This document shows, piece after piece, positions 26,038 to 35,403 of a stretch of DNA of 64,000 nucleotides (position 1 is the first letter of the stretch; every line of letters starts with the position of its first letter). The stretch covers positions 714,938-778,937 of the forward strand of contig NZ_FNPZ01000003.1 of the NCBI RefSeq assembly GCF_900107435.1. Direction: 5' to 3'. Both the position numbers and the translations under genes were made by a program. Source of the stretch: Herbiconiux ginsengi. GTDB taxonomy: Bacteria > Actinomycetota > Actinomycetes > Actinomycetales > Microbacteriaceae. The notes under the pieces were generated by a model. That model ran no database searches, was not told the origin of the DNA, and saw nothing but the letters and a program-made list of their open reading frames with translations.

Positions 26038-26649
26038 CTACTGGATCTTGGAGTGCTCGCCGAGGCGGTGCCAGGTGCGGTTGTGATAGACCAACGGCTC
26101 CGCTTCGGCGGCGTCGGCCGCCGGATCGCCGGCGGGAGGCGCCTTGGTCTGCAGGGCCTGGACGGCGACCACGGTCGAGCCGCCGGCCTCCATCTTGTTG
26201 ACCACGCGGCCCCGGATCCACGCGTGCGCTGCGGGGAAGTAGGGCTCGCCGGTGGGCAGCCTGTCCCAGATGGCGGTGTCGGCGAACCGGTCGATGCCGC
26301 TGGTGGCGCCGAGTTTCGCGATGTCGAGCTGTGCCGCGCCGAGCAGGTGCACCACGACCGTGTCGGCCTTGCGGATGGTGGGCGTGCTCGAGGAGAGGTC
26401 GGAGATCGAGAACACCAGCAGCGGTGGCTCGACGCTCACCGAGAAGACCGAGGTGGCCGTCAGCGCCACCGGTCCGTCGCCCGCGTCGGCGGTGATGAGC
26501 GCCACCCCCGCGGGGTGGTTGCGGAAGGCGGCCTTGAACTCGTCGGGCGTCACACTGTCGGCGCTCGGATGCGTGACCAGGTTGTTCGCGTGCCTCCCGT
26601 GGGAGCGGGCGAACTGGTCACCGGCGGGGGAGGTCTGGGCGTTCGTCAC
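26038..26649 (-). CDS. Flavin reductase family protein
   Basis: A 203-residue FMN-binding split-barrel protein of the NAD(P)H:flavin oxidoreductase type. The body follows the family: FKAAFRNHPAGVALITAD, VALTATSVFSVSVEPPLLVFSIS with the flavin-contact Ser/Thr, a central FADTAIWDRLPTGEPYF, and LVYHNRTWHRLG at the end. Such proteins supply reduced flavin to monooxygenases or act as reductases; no partner oxygenase is adjacent. GTG 26649 is preceded by TAGGAT at exactly six bases, so the mRNA is probably leaderless. Confidence 0.87.
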   Translation of the reverse strand: MTNAQTSPAGDQFARSHGRHANNLVTHPSADSVTPDEFKAAFRNHPAGVALITADAGDGPVALTATSVFSVSVEPPLLVFSISDLSSSTPTIRKADTVVVHLLGAAQLDIAKLGATSGIDRFADTAIWDRLPTGEPYFPAAHAWIRGRVVNKMEAGGSTVVAVQALQTKAPPAGDPAADAAEAEPLVYHNRTWHRLGEHSKIQ

Positions 26650-26655
26650 CCTTCG

Positions 26656-26661
26656 ATCCTA
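26656..26661 (-). promoter_or_regulatory. -10 box (TAGGAT) of the leaderless flavin reductase gene
   Basis: On the minus strand TAGGAT, then CGAAGG, then the GTG start. Confidence 0.5.
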
Positions 26662-26755
26662 AATCGCGTTCGGGAGCGGGGTGTTTCCCGCGCGTAACAA
26701 GGCGCAACGGTCGCCGCGGTCAGACGGCGGCCGCGCGTGAGAGGCGGCGGCGGCG

Positions 26756-29173
26756 TCACGGAGCGTCGTCGGCCACGAACCGGGTCCACGCCCAGGCCGA
26801 GACGCTGACCGCGGCGAAGGCGAGCGCACCGACCAGCAGCACCACGAGCCGTCCCTCCTCTGCGGCGGCGGCGAGGGAGGGTACGAACAGCATCGCCAGA
26901 GCGCTGAACGAGGCGATCGCCAGCAGCAGCCAGGTCGCGGGCGACCAGGCCAGGAGCCGTCGCCCTGCCGAGCGGCCGATCGGCAGGAGCAGCAGGGAGG
27001 TCGCGCCGAACGACGCGAGCACGACCACGTGCAGGAATTCTGCGTAGCCGGCCATCAGGATGTCGGTCGACCCGGTCTGATCGCCGAGCGCCCCGGCGGC
27101 CAGCCAGGCCACCGCGCCGAGCACGCCGAGCGCGAGCACCTGAACCGTGGCGAGCCGTCCCCACGCGTCCGGAGCGGCGGGCCCGATCGCCTTCGACGCG
27201 GCCCCTGACCGGACCGCAGCGGGGGTGGGGTCGGTGGACCGTGACGGAGCGGAGTCGGGCGAGCCGGAGTCGGCGATCACCAATCCGGCCACGAGCCCGA
27301 ACACGAGGCTCGGCTCGAGGTCGGCGAGCCGGGAGACGAGCGCGAGCCCGGCGGCCACGAGGAGGAGCCCCGGGCGCAGTCGCACGCTGCTCGAGATGCC
27401 GAACGCGAGCGAGGCGACCCGCGCCGGCACGACCGTGGCGATGAGGTTCACCAAGCCGAGGGCGGCGACCACCGCCACGAAGAGTCGCAGGTAGGCGGGT
27501 TGGTTCTCGACCGGGGCCGAGAGCGTCACGATCGCCGCGGCGGCGAGGACGGCGGCTCCGGCGGTGGCGATCGGGCTGATCCGCAATTCCGGTGCCCGGT
27601 CGTATTCGTGCCGCGAGCGGTTGCGGCCGAGCAGCGCGGCAAGCATCCGGCCGCCCAGCGGGGTGCGCCCCCTTTCGGCGCCGTCACGGGCCGCGACGGT
27701 CTCCATCGTGCCCGCGAGAAGCCGCGCCGGAAGGGCGACGAGGAGCAGGGCGAGGCCGCCGACGGCCAGCGCGATCCACCAGACCGGGCCGGCGCCCACC
27801 CCGACGGCGGGCTGGAGTGAGGCGGTGAAGCGGGTGGCGTCGCTCCACGAGCCGGAGGGAGGCACCACACCGGGGGCTGGCGTGCCGTCTTGCCCGGGCG
27901 CCGTCGGATCGCCTGAGCCGTTTCCCGGCGGGAAACCTGGGCTTCCCGAGCTGCCCGATCCGCCGCCCGAGGGGGCGGACGCATCCGGAGACCCGGGCTG
28001 GCCGCCCGACGTGGCCGGCGGGGTGGCGGACGAGCCGGTGCCGCCGGGTGTGCCCGGGGCGGTGGCGGTCGCATCCTGGAACACGAGCGTCAGGGGTCCG
28101 CTCTGCACGCTGACGTTGCCCGCGGGGTCTTGTTGGAGCACGGCGACCGGATAGCGGCCGGCCGGGACAGGGGCGGCCGAGCACGACCACGTGGTGCCCG
28201 ACACGAGCACCTGGCAGAGCGAGTACGCACCGGCGAAGATCGACACGGTGGCGCCGTCTTCGCCCGATCCGCTGAAGAGCGCGCCCGAGGTGGGCAGCGC
28301 CTGACCGGAGCTGGGCGAGAGCAGCTGGGGTGCGGGGGGAACCGTGACGTCGACCTGGATGCCCAGCGGCTCGCTCGCCGGCGAGGAGGCGCCGTTCGAC
28401 CACGGCGTGGTCTGACGGGCGGTGACCACGTAGTCGCCGTCGGTGATGCCGTCGGCGAGGGCGCACGACCAGGCGCCCGAGGCGTCGGCCGTGCCGCTGC
28501 AGGCGAAAGCGCCGGCCGTCGCGGTCACGGTCGCGCCGGGAACCGCGGAACCCTGCACGACGGCGTTGGTGAGCGTGCCGCGCGGGCCACCGGTCACCGT
28601 GGGAGCGTTGAGCACCCGGAGCGACACGGTGTCGTCGGGTGCACTGCCGCCGGCCGCCGGTTCGACCGCGCGCAGAGTGGTGGAGGAGGAACTGGGCAGA
28701 CCGGTCGCGGTGCACGACCAGGCGCCGTCGGCGTCCGGGGTCACGACGCAGAGCGGTTCGGACGAACCGGCGACGAGGATCTGCAGGGAACCGCCCGGCG
28801 TGCCCGTGCCGGTGATCTCGACCGGCGAGGAGACGAGCGCGTCCTCGGCGGGGGAGAGGATGTCGGGCGCGACCGGCGTCGGAGGCGGGGTGGTCGCATC
28901 CGGGGGATCGGTGGGGTCGTTGCTCGGCAGCGGAGCCGACGGCGGCGGTGCCGGCTCCGACGGCACCGCCGAGGCCGTCGGAGCGGGGCTCGGAGTGGTT
29001 TCGGGGGCCGCGCTCGCCGCAGGTACTCCCGCGCCGAAACCGAGCCCTCCCGCCACCAGGAAGGCGGCGGCGAGAGTGGCCACGACCAGGTGCGGTACCC
29101 GATTGCGGGATCGCGATTCGCCGGCGTCGCGCAGTTGCGACGCCGTTCCACCCCATTCTTTTCGTGACGACAC
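26756..29173 (-). CDS. Secreted Ig-like repeats fused to a polytopic membrane domain
   Basis: An 805-residue envelope protein. After a signal-like segment (residues about 27-55) and a Pro/Thr/Ser linker come about three Ig-like domains of roughly 85 residues (openings ILSPAEDALVSSPVEITGTG, TVTGGPRGTLTNAVVQGSAVPGA, LLSPSSGQALPTSGALFSGSGEDG), each with a Cys pair. A Gly/Ser/Pro linker (about 385-450) leads to a membrane part with eight to nine hydrophobic helices, starting VWWIALAVGGLALLLVALPARLLAG. Outside sensing coupled to a membrane function is plausible. GTG 29173 follows GGGAGA closely. No family name is assigned to the membrane half. Confidence 0.75.
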   Translation of the reverse strand: MSSRKEWGGTASQLRDAGESRSRNRVPHLVVATLAAAFLVAGGLGFGAGVPAASAAPETTPSPAPTASAVPSEPAPPPSAPLPSNDPTDPPDATTPPPTPVAPDILSPAEDALVSSPVEITGTGTPGGSLQILVAGSSEPLCVVTPDADGAWSCTATGLPSSSSTTLRAVEPAAGGSAPDDTVSLRVLNAPTVTGGPRGTLTNAVVQGSAVPGATVTATAGAFACSGTADASGAWSCALADGITDGDYVVTARQTTPWSNGASSPASEPLGIQVDVTVPPAPQLLSPSSGQALPTSGALFSGSGEDGATVSIFAGAYSLCQVLVSGTTWSCSAAPVPAGRYPVAVLQQDPAGNVSVQSGPLTLVFQDATATAPGTPGGTGSSATPPATSGGQPGSPDASAPSGGGSGSSGSPGFPPGNGSGDPTAPGQDGTPAPGVVPPSGSWSDATRFTASLQPAVGVGAGPVWWIALAVGGLALLLVALPARLLAGTMETVAARDGAERGRTPLGGRMLAALLGRNRSRHEYDRAPELRISPIATAGAAVLAAAAIVTLSAPVENQPAYLRLFVAVVAALGLVNLIATVVPARVASLAFGISSSVRLRPGLLLVAAGLALVSRLADLEPSLVFGLVAGLVIADSGSPDSAPSRSTDPTPAAVRSGAASKAIGPAAPDAWGRLATVQVLALGVLGAVAWLAAGALGDQTGSTDILMAGYAEFLHVVVLASFGATSLLLLPIGRSAGRRLLAWSPATWLLLAIASFSALAMLFVPSLAAAAEEGRLVVLLVGALAFAAVSVSAWAWTRFVADDAP

Positions 29174-29285
29174 GTCTCCCTATTAAGTCCGACGCCGCCG
29201 CGGATCCCAAGAACACGATCGGGGTTTCGGATGAAATTCGGAGCCGGCCGTGTACAGAACGGCGTGTTTACGGCATACTGACGCA

Positions 29286-29305
29286 ACTGGGACGATTGAC
29301 CCAGT
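29286..29305. promoter_or_regulatory. Inverted repeat before the TetR gene
   Basis: ACTGGG and CCCAGT separated by eight bases, 33 bases before the TetR ATG and about 13 after a CATACT box. A candidate TetR operator; the short arms make it weak. Confidence 0.3.
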
Positions 29306-29337
29306 CGCTGGTTACGACGCGGTGAAGCAGGAGGCTC

Positions 29338-30030
29338 ATGGCGCACATGCCGGTCACCGAGCGTCGCACCCGCCTGCTCTCCGCCGCCTTCGAGGTGATC
29401 GCCCGCTCCGGCGTGAGCGGCGCCACCACCCGCGCCATCGTCGACGAGGCCGACATGAAGCTCGCCAGCTTCCACTACGCCTTCGAGTCGCGCGAGGACC
29501 TGCTGGCGCAACTGGTCGACGTGGTGGTCGACACGCAGGAGGTGGTGCTCGGCATCCCCGCCGACACCGCCGGAGGGCTGCGCGAACTGCTCGAGCGGGG
29601 CCTGCTCAGCTACTTCGATCAGGTGCGCGCGAATCCCCTGCACGAGCGGGCGATGTTCGAGCTCACCCAGTACGCGCTGCGCACCCCGAGCATGGCGGGC
29701 GTCGCCGAGCGGCAATACGGGCGCTACCGGGCGCTCGCCGAGGCGTCGCTGCGCGAAGCGGCGGCGCGCACCGGATGCGCGTGGCAGACGCCCGTGCCCG
29801 AGTTGGCGGCCGACCTGGTCGCGCTCACCGACGGCATCACCCTGGCCTGGCTCGCCGACGGCGACGACGAGCGGGCCCACCGCACCATCGCCTTCGCCGC
29901 CCGGGCGCTCGCCGCCGAGGCCACCCCCGACCCCTCGCCGAGACCTCACTTTCCGCGCAACAAGCCTCTGCCTGGCGCGGACAGTGACGTCTCGGCGAAC
30001 GAGCACGCCGAGACGATGGAGACGTCATGA
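29338..30030 (+). CDS. TetR/AcrR family regulator of the sugar cluster
   Basis: A 230-residue repressor. The N-terminal helix-turn-helix is TRLLSAAFEVIARSGVSGATTRAIVDEADMKLASFHYAFESREDLLAQL (residues about 12-60) with the usual FHYAF recognition helix. The rest is a helical ligand domain, and the last 40 residues are a Pro/Ser-rich tail. GGAGG sits upstream of ATG 29338. The stop overlaps the ATG of the MFS gene by four bases, so the regulator is the first gene of a five-gene set and likely controls it. Confidence 0.88.
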   Translation: MAHMPVTERRTRLLSAAFEVIARSGVSGATTRAIVDEADMKLASFHYAFESREDLLAQLVDVVVDTQEVVLGIPADTAGGLRELLERGLLSYFDQVRANPLHERAMFELTQYALRTPSMAGVAERQYGRYRALAEASLREAAARTGCAWQTPVPELAADLVALTDGITLAWLADGDDERAHRTIAFAARALAAEATPDPSPRPHFPRNKPLPGADSDVSANEHAETMETS

Positions 30031-31295
30031 CCGCAGAACGCGAAGACACCGCGCCGAGCGCCCTCGCCGAACCGGTGCGCCGGGTCGGCGGCCTGTGGAT
30101 CGGCCTGTTCGGCGCCGCCTGGCTCGGTATCTGGATGGCGCAGCTCACCCCGGTGCAGTTGCTCCTGCCGTTGCAGGTGGAAGAGCAGCTGGGTGCCGCG
30201 AGCTGGACCGAGAACGTCGTGGCCTTCGGCGTCATCTCGGCCATCGCGGGCGTCTTCGCGCTGATCGCCTTCCCGATCACGGGAGCGCTCTCCGACCGCA
30301 CCACCTCACGTTTCGGCCGCCGCCGGCCGTGGATCGCCGGCGGCGCTCTGCTGTTCGCCGTCGCCCTCTTCGCGCTCGGCTTCCAGAGCGAGATGGTGGG
30401 CATCGGGGTCTGGTGGACCCTTGCGATCGTCGGCTTCTGCGTGCTCTCGGCAGCACTCACCGCGGCCATCTCCGATCAGGTCCCGGTCGGCCAGCGCGGC
30501 TTCGTGTCGAGCTGGATCTCGGCCCCGCAGGCCATCGGCCTCATCCTCGGCGTGCTGCTGGCCACCACCCTCTTCACCGGTCAGTTCCTCGGTTACAGCG
30601 CCGTGGCCGTCCTGCTGGTGGTGCTGGTGGCGCCGTTCTGCCTGTGGATGCCGGACGCCCGCCTGCGCCGCGCCGAGCGGCCCCCGTTCACCATGAAGGC
30701 GCTGATCGAGGGCATGTGGGTGAGCCCCACCGCGCATCCGGACTTCGGCTGGACACTGCTCAGCCGCATCCTCGTCAACATCGGCAACGCTCTCGGCACC
30801 ACGCTGCTGCTCTACTTCCTGATGTTCGGCCTGAACGACGCGAACGCCGAAGACGACCTGCTCGTGCTGATCGTGATCTACACGATCTTCGTGGTGGTCG
30901 CCTCGATCGTGGCGGGCGCGCTCTCCGACCGGCTCGCCCGCCGCCGGGTGTTCGTGCTCGTGGCGTCGGTGCTGCAGGCGCTGGCCGCGCTGTTGCTCGC
31001 CTTCGTGCCCGAGTTGACCGTCACGATGGTGGCAGCCGCACTGCTCGGCCTGGGGTACGGATGCTTCCTCTCGGTCGATCAGGCGCTCGCCACCCAGGTG
31101 CTGCCCGACCCGGCATCCCGGGGCAAAGACCTCGGCATCATGAACATCGCCACCGCGGTGCCCCAGGCCATGGCCCCGCTGCTCGGCGCCGCGATCGTCT
31201 CGTGGCTCGGCGGATTCCCCGGCCTCTTCCTGCTCTCGGCCCTGTTCGGGTTCGCGGGTGCGTTCGCCGTCTCTCGCGTCAGGAGCGTTCGATGA
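30027..31295 (+). CDS. MFS sugar transporter (GPH/SUC-like)
   Basis: A 422-residue twelve-span permease. The loop after the second span reads GALSDRTTSRFGRRRPWIAGGALLF, the motif of sucrose/glycoside cation symporters, and a second half-motif ALSDRLARRRVFVLVAS opens the C-terminal half. It sits between a TetR regulator and enzymes ending in a GH1 glucosidase, so uptake of a glycoside or oligosaccharide is a reasonable guess. It overlaps both neighbours by four bases (ATGA), indicating coupled translation. Confidence 0.86.
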   Translation: MTAEREDTAPSALAEPVRRVGGLWIGLFGAAWLGIWMAQLTPVQLLLPLQVEEQLGAASWTENVVAFGVISAIAGVFALIAFPITGALSDRTTSRFGRRRPWIAGGALLFAVALFALGFQSEMVGIGVWWTLAIVGFCVLSAALTAAISDQVPVGQRGFVSSWISAPQAIGLILGVLLATTLFTGQFLGYSAVAVLLVVLVAPFCLWMPDARLRRAERPPFTMKALIEGMWVSPTAHPDFGWTLLSRILVNIGNALGTTLLLYFLMFGLNDANAEDDLLVLIVIYTIFVVVASIVAGALSDRLARRRVFVLVASVLQALAALLLAFVPELTVTMVAAALLGLGYGCFLSVDQALATQVLPDPASRGKDLGIMNIATAVPQAMAPLLGAAIVSWLGGFPGLFLLSALFGFAGAFAVSRVRSVR

Positions 31296-32563
31296 CCCTG
31301 CCCTCCCGCCTCGACCTGTCGCCGGCCGCCGTCGCCGACGCATCTGTCCGGCCCTGGCGCGACGAGCAGCGCTACTGGCGCGGCCTCACCGAGGCGACGG
31401 CCGACCGCGAGCCGCCCGTCGCCGTCATCGGCCTCGAAGCGCTGCGGCACAACGCGCGATCGATGCTGCAGCGCGCCGGTGGAACGCCGATCCGGGTGGC
31501 GAGCAAGTCGATCCGGGTGCGCGCGGTTCAGGATGCGGTGCTCGCGCTGCCGGGATATGCGGGCGTGCTCGCCTACACGCTCCCCGAGGCGCTCTGGCTG
31601 GCCGAGACGGTCGACGACGTGGTGGTGGGCTATCCGACGGTGGACCGCGCGGCGATCCGTGCCCTGGCCGCCGACGAACGGCTTGCGAGCCGGGTGACGT
31701 TGATGATCGACTCGGTCGCGCACCTCGACCTCATCGACGCTGCGGTCGGGCCCGGGGCTCGCCCGCGCATCCGGGTGGCCATCGAGCTGGATGCCTCGTA
31801 CACCGCTCCCGGGCTCGGCCGCCTGGGCGTCTGGCGCTCGCCGATCGTCACGGTCGACGACGCCACGGCGCTCGCCCGTGAAGTGGTCGCCCGCCGCGGC
31901 TTCGCCCTGGTGGGCATGATGGCCTACGAATCGCAGATCGCCGGCGTGGGCAACCGGCCGACGGGCAACCTCGTGCAGGGCGCCGGCCGGGGGCGCGTGA
32001 TCGACTGGATGCAGTCGCGCTCGGCAGCCGAGCTCGCCGAGCGGCGCGGTGCGGTGGTCGCCGCGGTGCGGCGGATCGCCGAGCTCGAATTCGTGAACGG
32101 CGGAGGCACGGGATCGCTGGAGTCGACCAGCGCCGACCCCTCGGTCACCGAGATCGCCGCGGGCAGCGGGCTCTTCGGCGGTCACCTCTTCGACACGTAC
32201 TCCCGCTTCACGCCGGCGCCCGCTGCCGCGTTCGCGTTGCCGGTGGTGCGGAAGCCGCGGCGCGACATGGCGACGCTCCTCGGGGGCGGCTGGATCGCAT
32301 CCGGACCCCCGGCGCCCGATCGGCTGCCCCAGGTGGTGTGGCCTCGGGCGACGCGGATGCAGGCCCGTGAGATGGCGGGGGAGGTGCAGACCCCCTTGTC
32401 GGGCCGGGGAGCCGCGGGGCTCGCGGTCGGCGACCGGGTGTGGCTGCGGCACACCAAGTCGGGCGAGCTCTCCGAGCACGTCAACGAATTCTGTGTGGTG
32501 GAGGGAACCCGGGTGGTCAACGTGGTGCCGAGCTACCGCGGCGAGGGGAAGGCGTTTCTGTGA
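31292..32563 (+). CDS. PLP-dependent alanine racemase-fold enzyme (amino acid deaminase/aldolase type)
   Basis: A 423-residue fold-type III PLP enzyme. Near residue 72 IRVASKSIRVRAV carries the lysine expected to bind PLP, as in D-threonine aldolase and D-serine dehydratase relatives; RIRVAIELDASYTAPG and FVNGGGTGSLESTS follow the barrel. The C-terminal domain (LAVGDRVWLRHTKSGELSEHVNEF) has the His expected for metal binding in DSD1-like proteins. It overlaps the MFS gene and the next oxidase gene (GTGA). This pair with a sugar-lactone oxidase recurs in actinobacteria from memory. The substrate is unknown. Confidence 0.8.
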   Translation: MTLPSRLDLSPAAVADASVRPWRDEQRYWRGLTEATADREPPVAVIGLEALRHNARSMLQRAGGTPIRVASKSIRVRAVQDAVLALPGYAGVLAYTLPEALWLAETVDDVVVGYPTVDRAAIRALAADERLASRVTLMIDSVAHLDLIDAAVGPGARPRIRVAIELDASYTAPGLGRLGVWRSPIVTVDDATALAREVVARRGFALVGMMAYESQIAGVGNRPTGNLVQGAGRGRVIDWMQSRSAAELAERRGAVVAAVRRIAELEFVNGGGTGSLESTSADPSVTEIAAGSGLFGGHLFDTYSRFTPAPAAAFALPVVRKPRRDMATLLGGGWIASGPPAPDRLPQVVWPRATRMQAREMAGEVQTPLSGRGAAGLAVGDRVWLRHTKSGELSEHVNEFCVVEGTRVVNVVPSYRGEGKAFL

Positions 32564-33873
32564 CGGCGCTGAACGGGGTGTGGCGCAACTGGGCGCGCAC
32601 CGAATCGGTGAAGCCGGTGCGCATCGAACGGCCGGTGAGCATCCCGGCCGTGCAGCGGGCCGTACGGGGTGCCGCGCGCTCCGGGCTGCGCCTGAAAGCC
32701 GTGGGTGCGGGGCACAGCTTCACGGGCATCGCCGTGGCCACCGGGGTGCTGCTCGAGCTCGACGAGCTCAGCGGGATCGTCTCGGTCGACCGCGAACGCG
32801 GCCGGGTCACGCTGCTGGGCGGCACGCGCCTGTTCGACCTGCCCCGCCTGCTGCGACCGCACGGCCTGGCCATGGCGAACATGGGCGACATCGACCGGCA
32901 GTCGATCAGCGGTGCGATCTCCACCGGCACGCACGGCACGGGTGCGCAGTTCGGCGGCATCTCCACGCAGGTCACCGGGCTCACCCTGGTGACAGCCGAT
33001 GGCGAGTTGCTGCGGATCGACGAGAGCGAGAACAGCGAGCTGCTGCCCGCCGCCGCCCTCGGGCTCGGCGCGCTCGGCATCGTCGTCGAGGTCACGCTGC
33101 AGTGCGTCCCAGCCTTCGTGCTCGAAGCCGTGGAGCGGCCGCTGCCGCTCGACGACGTGCTCACCGAGCTCGACGCGCACGTCGACGGCGCCGACCACTT
33201 CGAGTTCTATTGGTTCCCGGGCACGCGCACGGCGGTCACCAAGACGAACAACCGCGCCGACGCATCCGTCGCCCGGCGTCCGCTGCCGCGCGGACGGGCC
33301 TTCATGGACGACACCCTGATGGCGAACGGGATCTTCCGGGTCACCTGTGCGGCGGGAGCCGTGGTGCCCGCGATCGTGCCGGGTGTCAACGCGCTCGCCG
33401 ACCGGCTCTGGTCGAACCGGGAGTTCTCCGACCACTCGCACAAGGTGTTCACCACCAAGCGAACGGTGCGATTCCGGGAGATGGAGTACGCGCTGGCGGC
33501 TGCCGAGGTGCCGACGGTGTTGCGGGCGATCGACGACCTCATCCAGGATCGCGGATGGCGGATCTCGTTCCCCGTGGAGGTACGCTTCGCGAAGGCCGAC
33601 GAGCTCTGGCTCTCCACGGCGTCGGGGCGCGAGAGCGGCTACATCGCGGTGCACCGCTACTTCCGCGAGAACCACACCGAGTATTTCGAAGCCGTCGAGG
33701 AGATCATGAACGAGCATCAGGGTAGGCCGCACTGGGGCAAGCTGCACACCCAGGACGCGGCGTCGCTGGCCGCCCTCTATCCGCGGCACGGCGACTTCGT
33801 GGCCCTGCGCGACCGCCTCGATCCGGAGCGGATGTTCTCCAACGCCTATCTCGACCGCGTGCTGGGGGCCTGA
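32560..33873 (+). CDS. FAD-linked oxidase of the D-arabinono-1,4-lactone oxidase family
   Basis: A 437-residue flavoprotein of the aldonolactone/alditol oxidase group. The FAD-binding PCMH domain includes LKAVGAGHSFTGIAVATGVLLEL (about residues 43-65, with the GHS motif), GDIDRQSISGAISTGTHGTG, and GLGALGIVVEVTLQCVP. The C-terminal ALO domain ends HWGKLHTQDAASLAALYPRHGDFVALRDRLDPERMFSNAYL, typical of the family. GTG 32560 overlaps the preceding stop. It may oxidise an alditol or lactone produced by the same cluster; the exact substrate cannot be read. Confidence 0.85.
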   Translation: MTALNGVWRNWARTESVKPVRIERPVSIPAVQRAVRGAARSGLRLKAVGAGHSFTGIAVATGVLLELDELSGIVSVDRERGRVTLLGGTRLFDLPRLLRPHGLAMANMGDIDRQSISGAISTGTHGTGAQFGGISTQVTGLTLVTADGELLRIDESENSELLPAAALGLGALGIVVEVTLQCVPAFVLEAVERPLPLDDVLTELDAHVDGADHFEFYWFPGTRTAVTKTNNRADASVARRPLPRGRAFMDDTLMANGIFRVTCAAGAVVPAIVPGVNALADRLWSNREFSDHSHKVFTTKRTVRFREMEYALAAAEVPTVLRAIDDLIQDRGWRISFPVEVRFAKADELWLSTASGRESGYIAVHRYFRENHTEYFEAVEEIMNEHQGRPHWGKLHTQDAASLAALYPRHGDFVALRDRLDPERMFSNAYLDRVLGA

Positions 33874-33875
33874 GG

Positions 33876-35318
33876 ATGGCTGCCGCAAGCCCCGAAGAGC
33901 GCCGCGAGTTCGCCCGTGACCTGGGTGCGCGGCTCCCGGCGGGGTTCGTGCTGGGCGCGGCGACGAGCGCCTTCCAGATCGAGGGTGCGACGCACGAGGG
34001 CGGCCGCGGCGAGTCGGTGTGGGATGCCTTCACCACGCAGCCCGGCCGCATCCTCGACGGCTCGACCGCCGACCGGGCCACCGATCATTTCCACCGCGTC
34101 GACGAGGACGCCGCGCTGCTCCACGACCTCGGCGTCGACTCCTACCGCTTCTCCTTCGCCTGGCCGCGACTGCAACCCGAAGGCAAGGGTTCGCTGCGTC
34201 AGGCCGGCGTCGACTTCTACGAGCGGCTGCTCGACCGGCTCGACGCCGCCGGGGTGTCCACCCTGGCCACGCTCTTCCACTGGGACACCCCGAACGAACT
34301 GCGCGGCGGCTGGTTCAACCGTGACACCGCGCAGCGCTTCGGCGACTTCGCTTTTCAGATGGGGGAGCGCTTCGGTGACCGGATCGGCTCCTGGGTCACC
34401 GTCAACGAGCCGGCCACGGTCACCCTCGACGGCTACGCGCTCGGGGTGCACGCACCCGGTGCGGCCCGGCTGTTCAACGCACTGCCGGCCGCGCACCACC
34501 AGCTCCTCGGCCACGGACTCGCCGTGCAGGCGCTCCGGGGCGCCGCCGTCAGCGGCCCAATCGGCATCGTCAACGTGCACTCGCCGGTGGTGCCGGCTTC
34601 CGGCTCCGACGCCGACGCGGCCTTCGCGTCGTTGTTCGACGTGCTGCACAACCGCATCTTCGCCGACCCGGTGCTGCTCGGGCACTACCCCGACGCGCCC
34701 GAGGGCTTCGAGGCGCTCTTCTCGGCGATCACCGAAGTCGACCCGGCCGACTTGCTCGTCATCTCCGAGAAACTCGACTTCTACGGGCTGAACTACTACA
34801 TGCCCTCGAAGATCGCCGCCGGGTCGGGTGGATCATCGACACCCGACGGCGTCTCCTCGGCGATGGCCTCTCTGCCGTTCCATCTCGCTCCGTGGCCGGA
34901 GTTCCCGACGACGGGCTTCGGCTGGCCGATCGCACCCGAGTTCCTCGGCACCGCCCTCGACGAACTCGCCACGCGGTACGGATCGGCGCTGCCGCCGGTC
35001 TACATCACCGAGAACGGGGCGAGCTTCCCGGATGCGATCGACCTCGACCCCGAGAACGGCACGCCCCACGTGCACGACGGCGCCCGCATCGACTACCTGG
35101 CGGCGCACCTCGACGCGGCGCTGCAGGCCGTCACAGGCGGGGGAGCGGCATCCGGAATCGATCTGCGCGGCTACTACGTGTGGTCGCTGCTCGACAACTT
35201 CGAGTGGGCCGCGGGCTACACCCAGCGCTTCGGACTCGTGCATGTCGACTTCGAGGACTTCACCCGCACGCCCAAGGATTCCTACCACTGGCTCCGGCTG
35301 GTCGCCGAGTCGCGCTGA
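33876..35318 (+). CDS. GH1 family beta-glucosidase
   Basis: A 480-residue retaining glycosidase. It opens FVLGAATSAFQIEGATHEGGRGESVWDAF, has the acid/base Glu in TVNEPAT (about residue 178) and the nucleophile Glu in YITENGASF (about residue 379), and ends with SLLDNFEWAAGYTQRFGLVHVDF. There is no signal peptide, so it acts in the cytoplasm on imported glycosides, in line with the MFS transporter of the same cluster. ATG 33876 comes two bases after the oxidase stop. A weak hairpin follows the gene (about 35324-35361). Confidence 0.94.
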   Translation: MAAASPEERREFARDLGARLPAGFVLGAATSAFQIEGATHEGGRGESVWDAFTTQPGRILDGSTADRATDHFHRVDEDAALLHDLGVDSYRFSFAWPRLQPEGKGSLRQAGVDFYERLLDRLDAAGVSTLATLFHWDTPNELRGGWFNRDTAQRFGDFAFQMGERFGDRIGSWVTVNEPATVTLDGYALGVHAPGAARLFNALPAAHHQLLGHGLAVQALRGAAVSGPIGIVNVHSPVVPASGSDADAAFASLFDVLHNRIFADPVLLGHYPDAPEGFEALFSAITEVDPADLLVISEKLDFYGLNYYMPSKIAAGSGGSSTPDGVSSAMASLPFHLAPWPEFPTTGFGWPIAPEFLGTALDELATRYGSALPPVYITENGASFPDAIDLDPENGTPHVHDGARIDYLAAHLDAALQAVTGGGAASGIDLRGYYVWSLLDNFEWAAGYTQRFGLVHVDFEDFTRTPKDSYHWLRLVAESR

Positions 35319-35391
35319 GCGCGGAGGCGGAGTTTGCCCCCGAAAGCTGTGAGCCCGCCTCGATCCCGCTGAATACGAGGGCTGCGCTCGT

Positions 35392-35397
35392 TATAGT
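35392..35397 (+). promoter_or_regulatory. -10 box (TATAGT) of leaderless lemA
   Basis: TATAGT, six bases, ATG 35404, no ribosome site. Confidence 0.5.
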
Positions 35398-35403
35398 GGT
35401 CGC

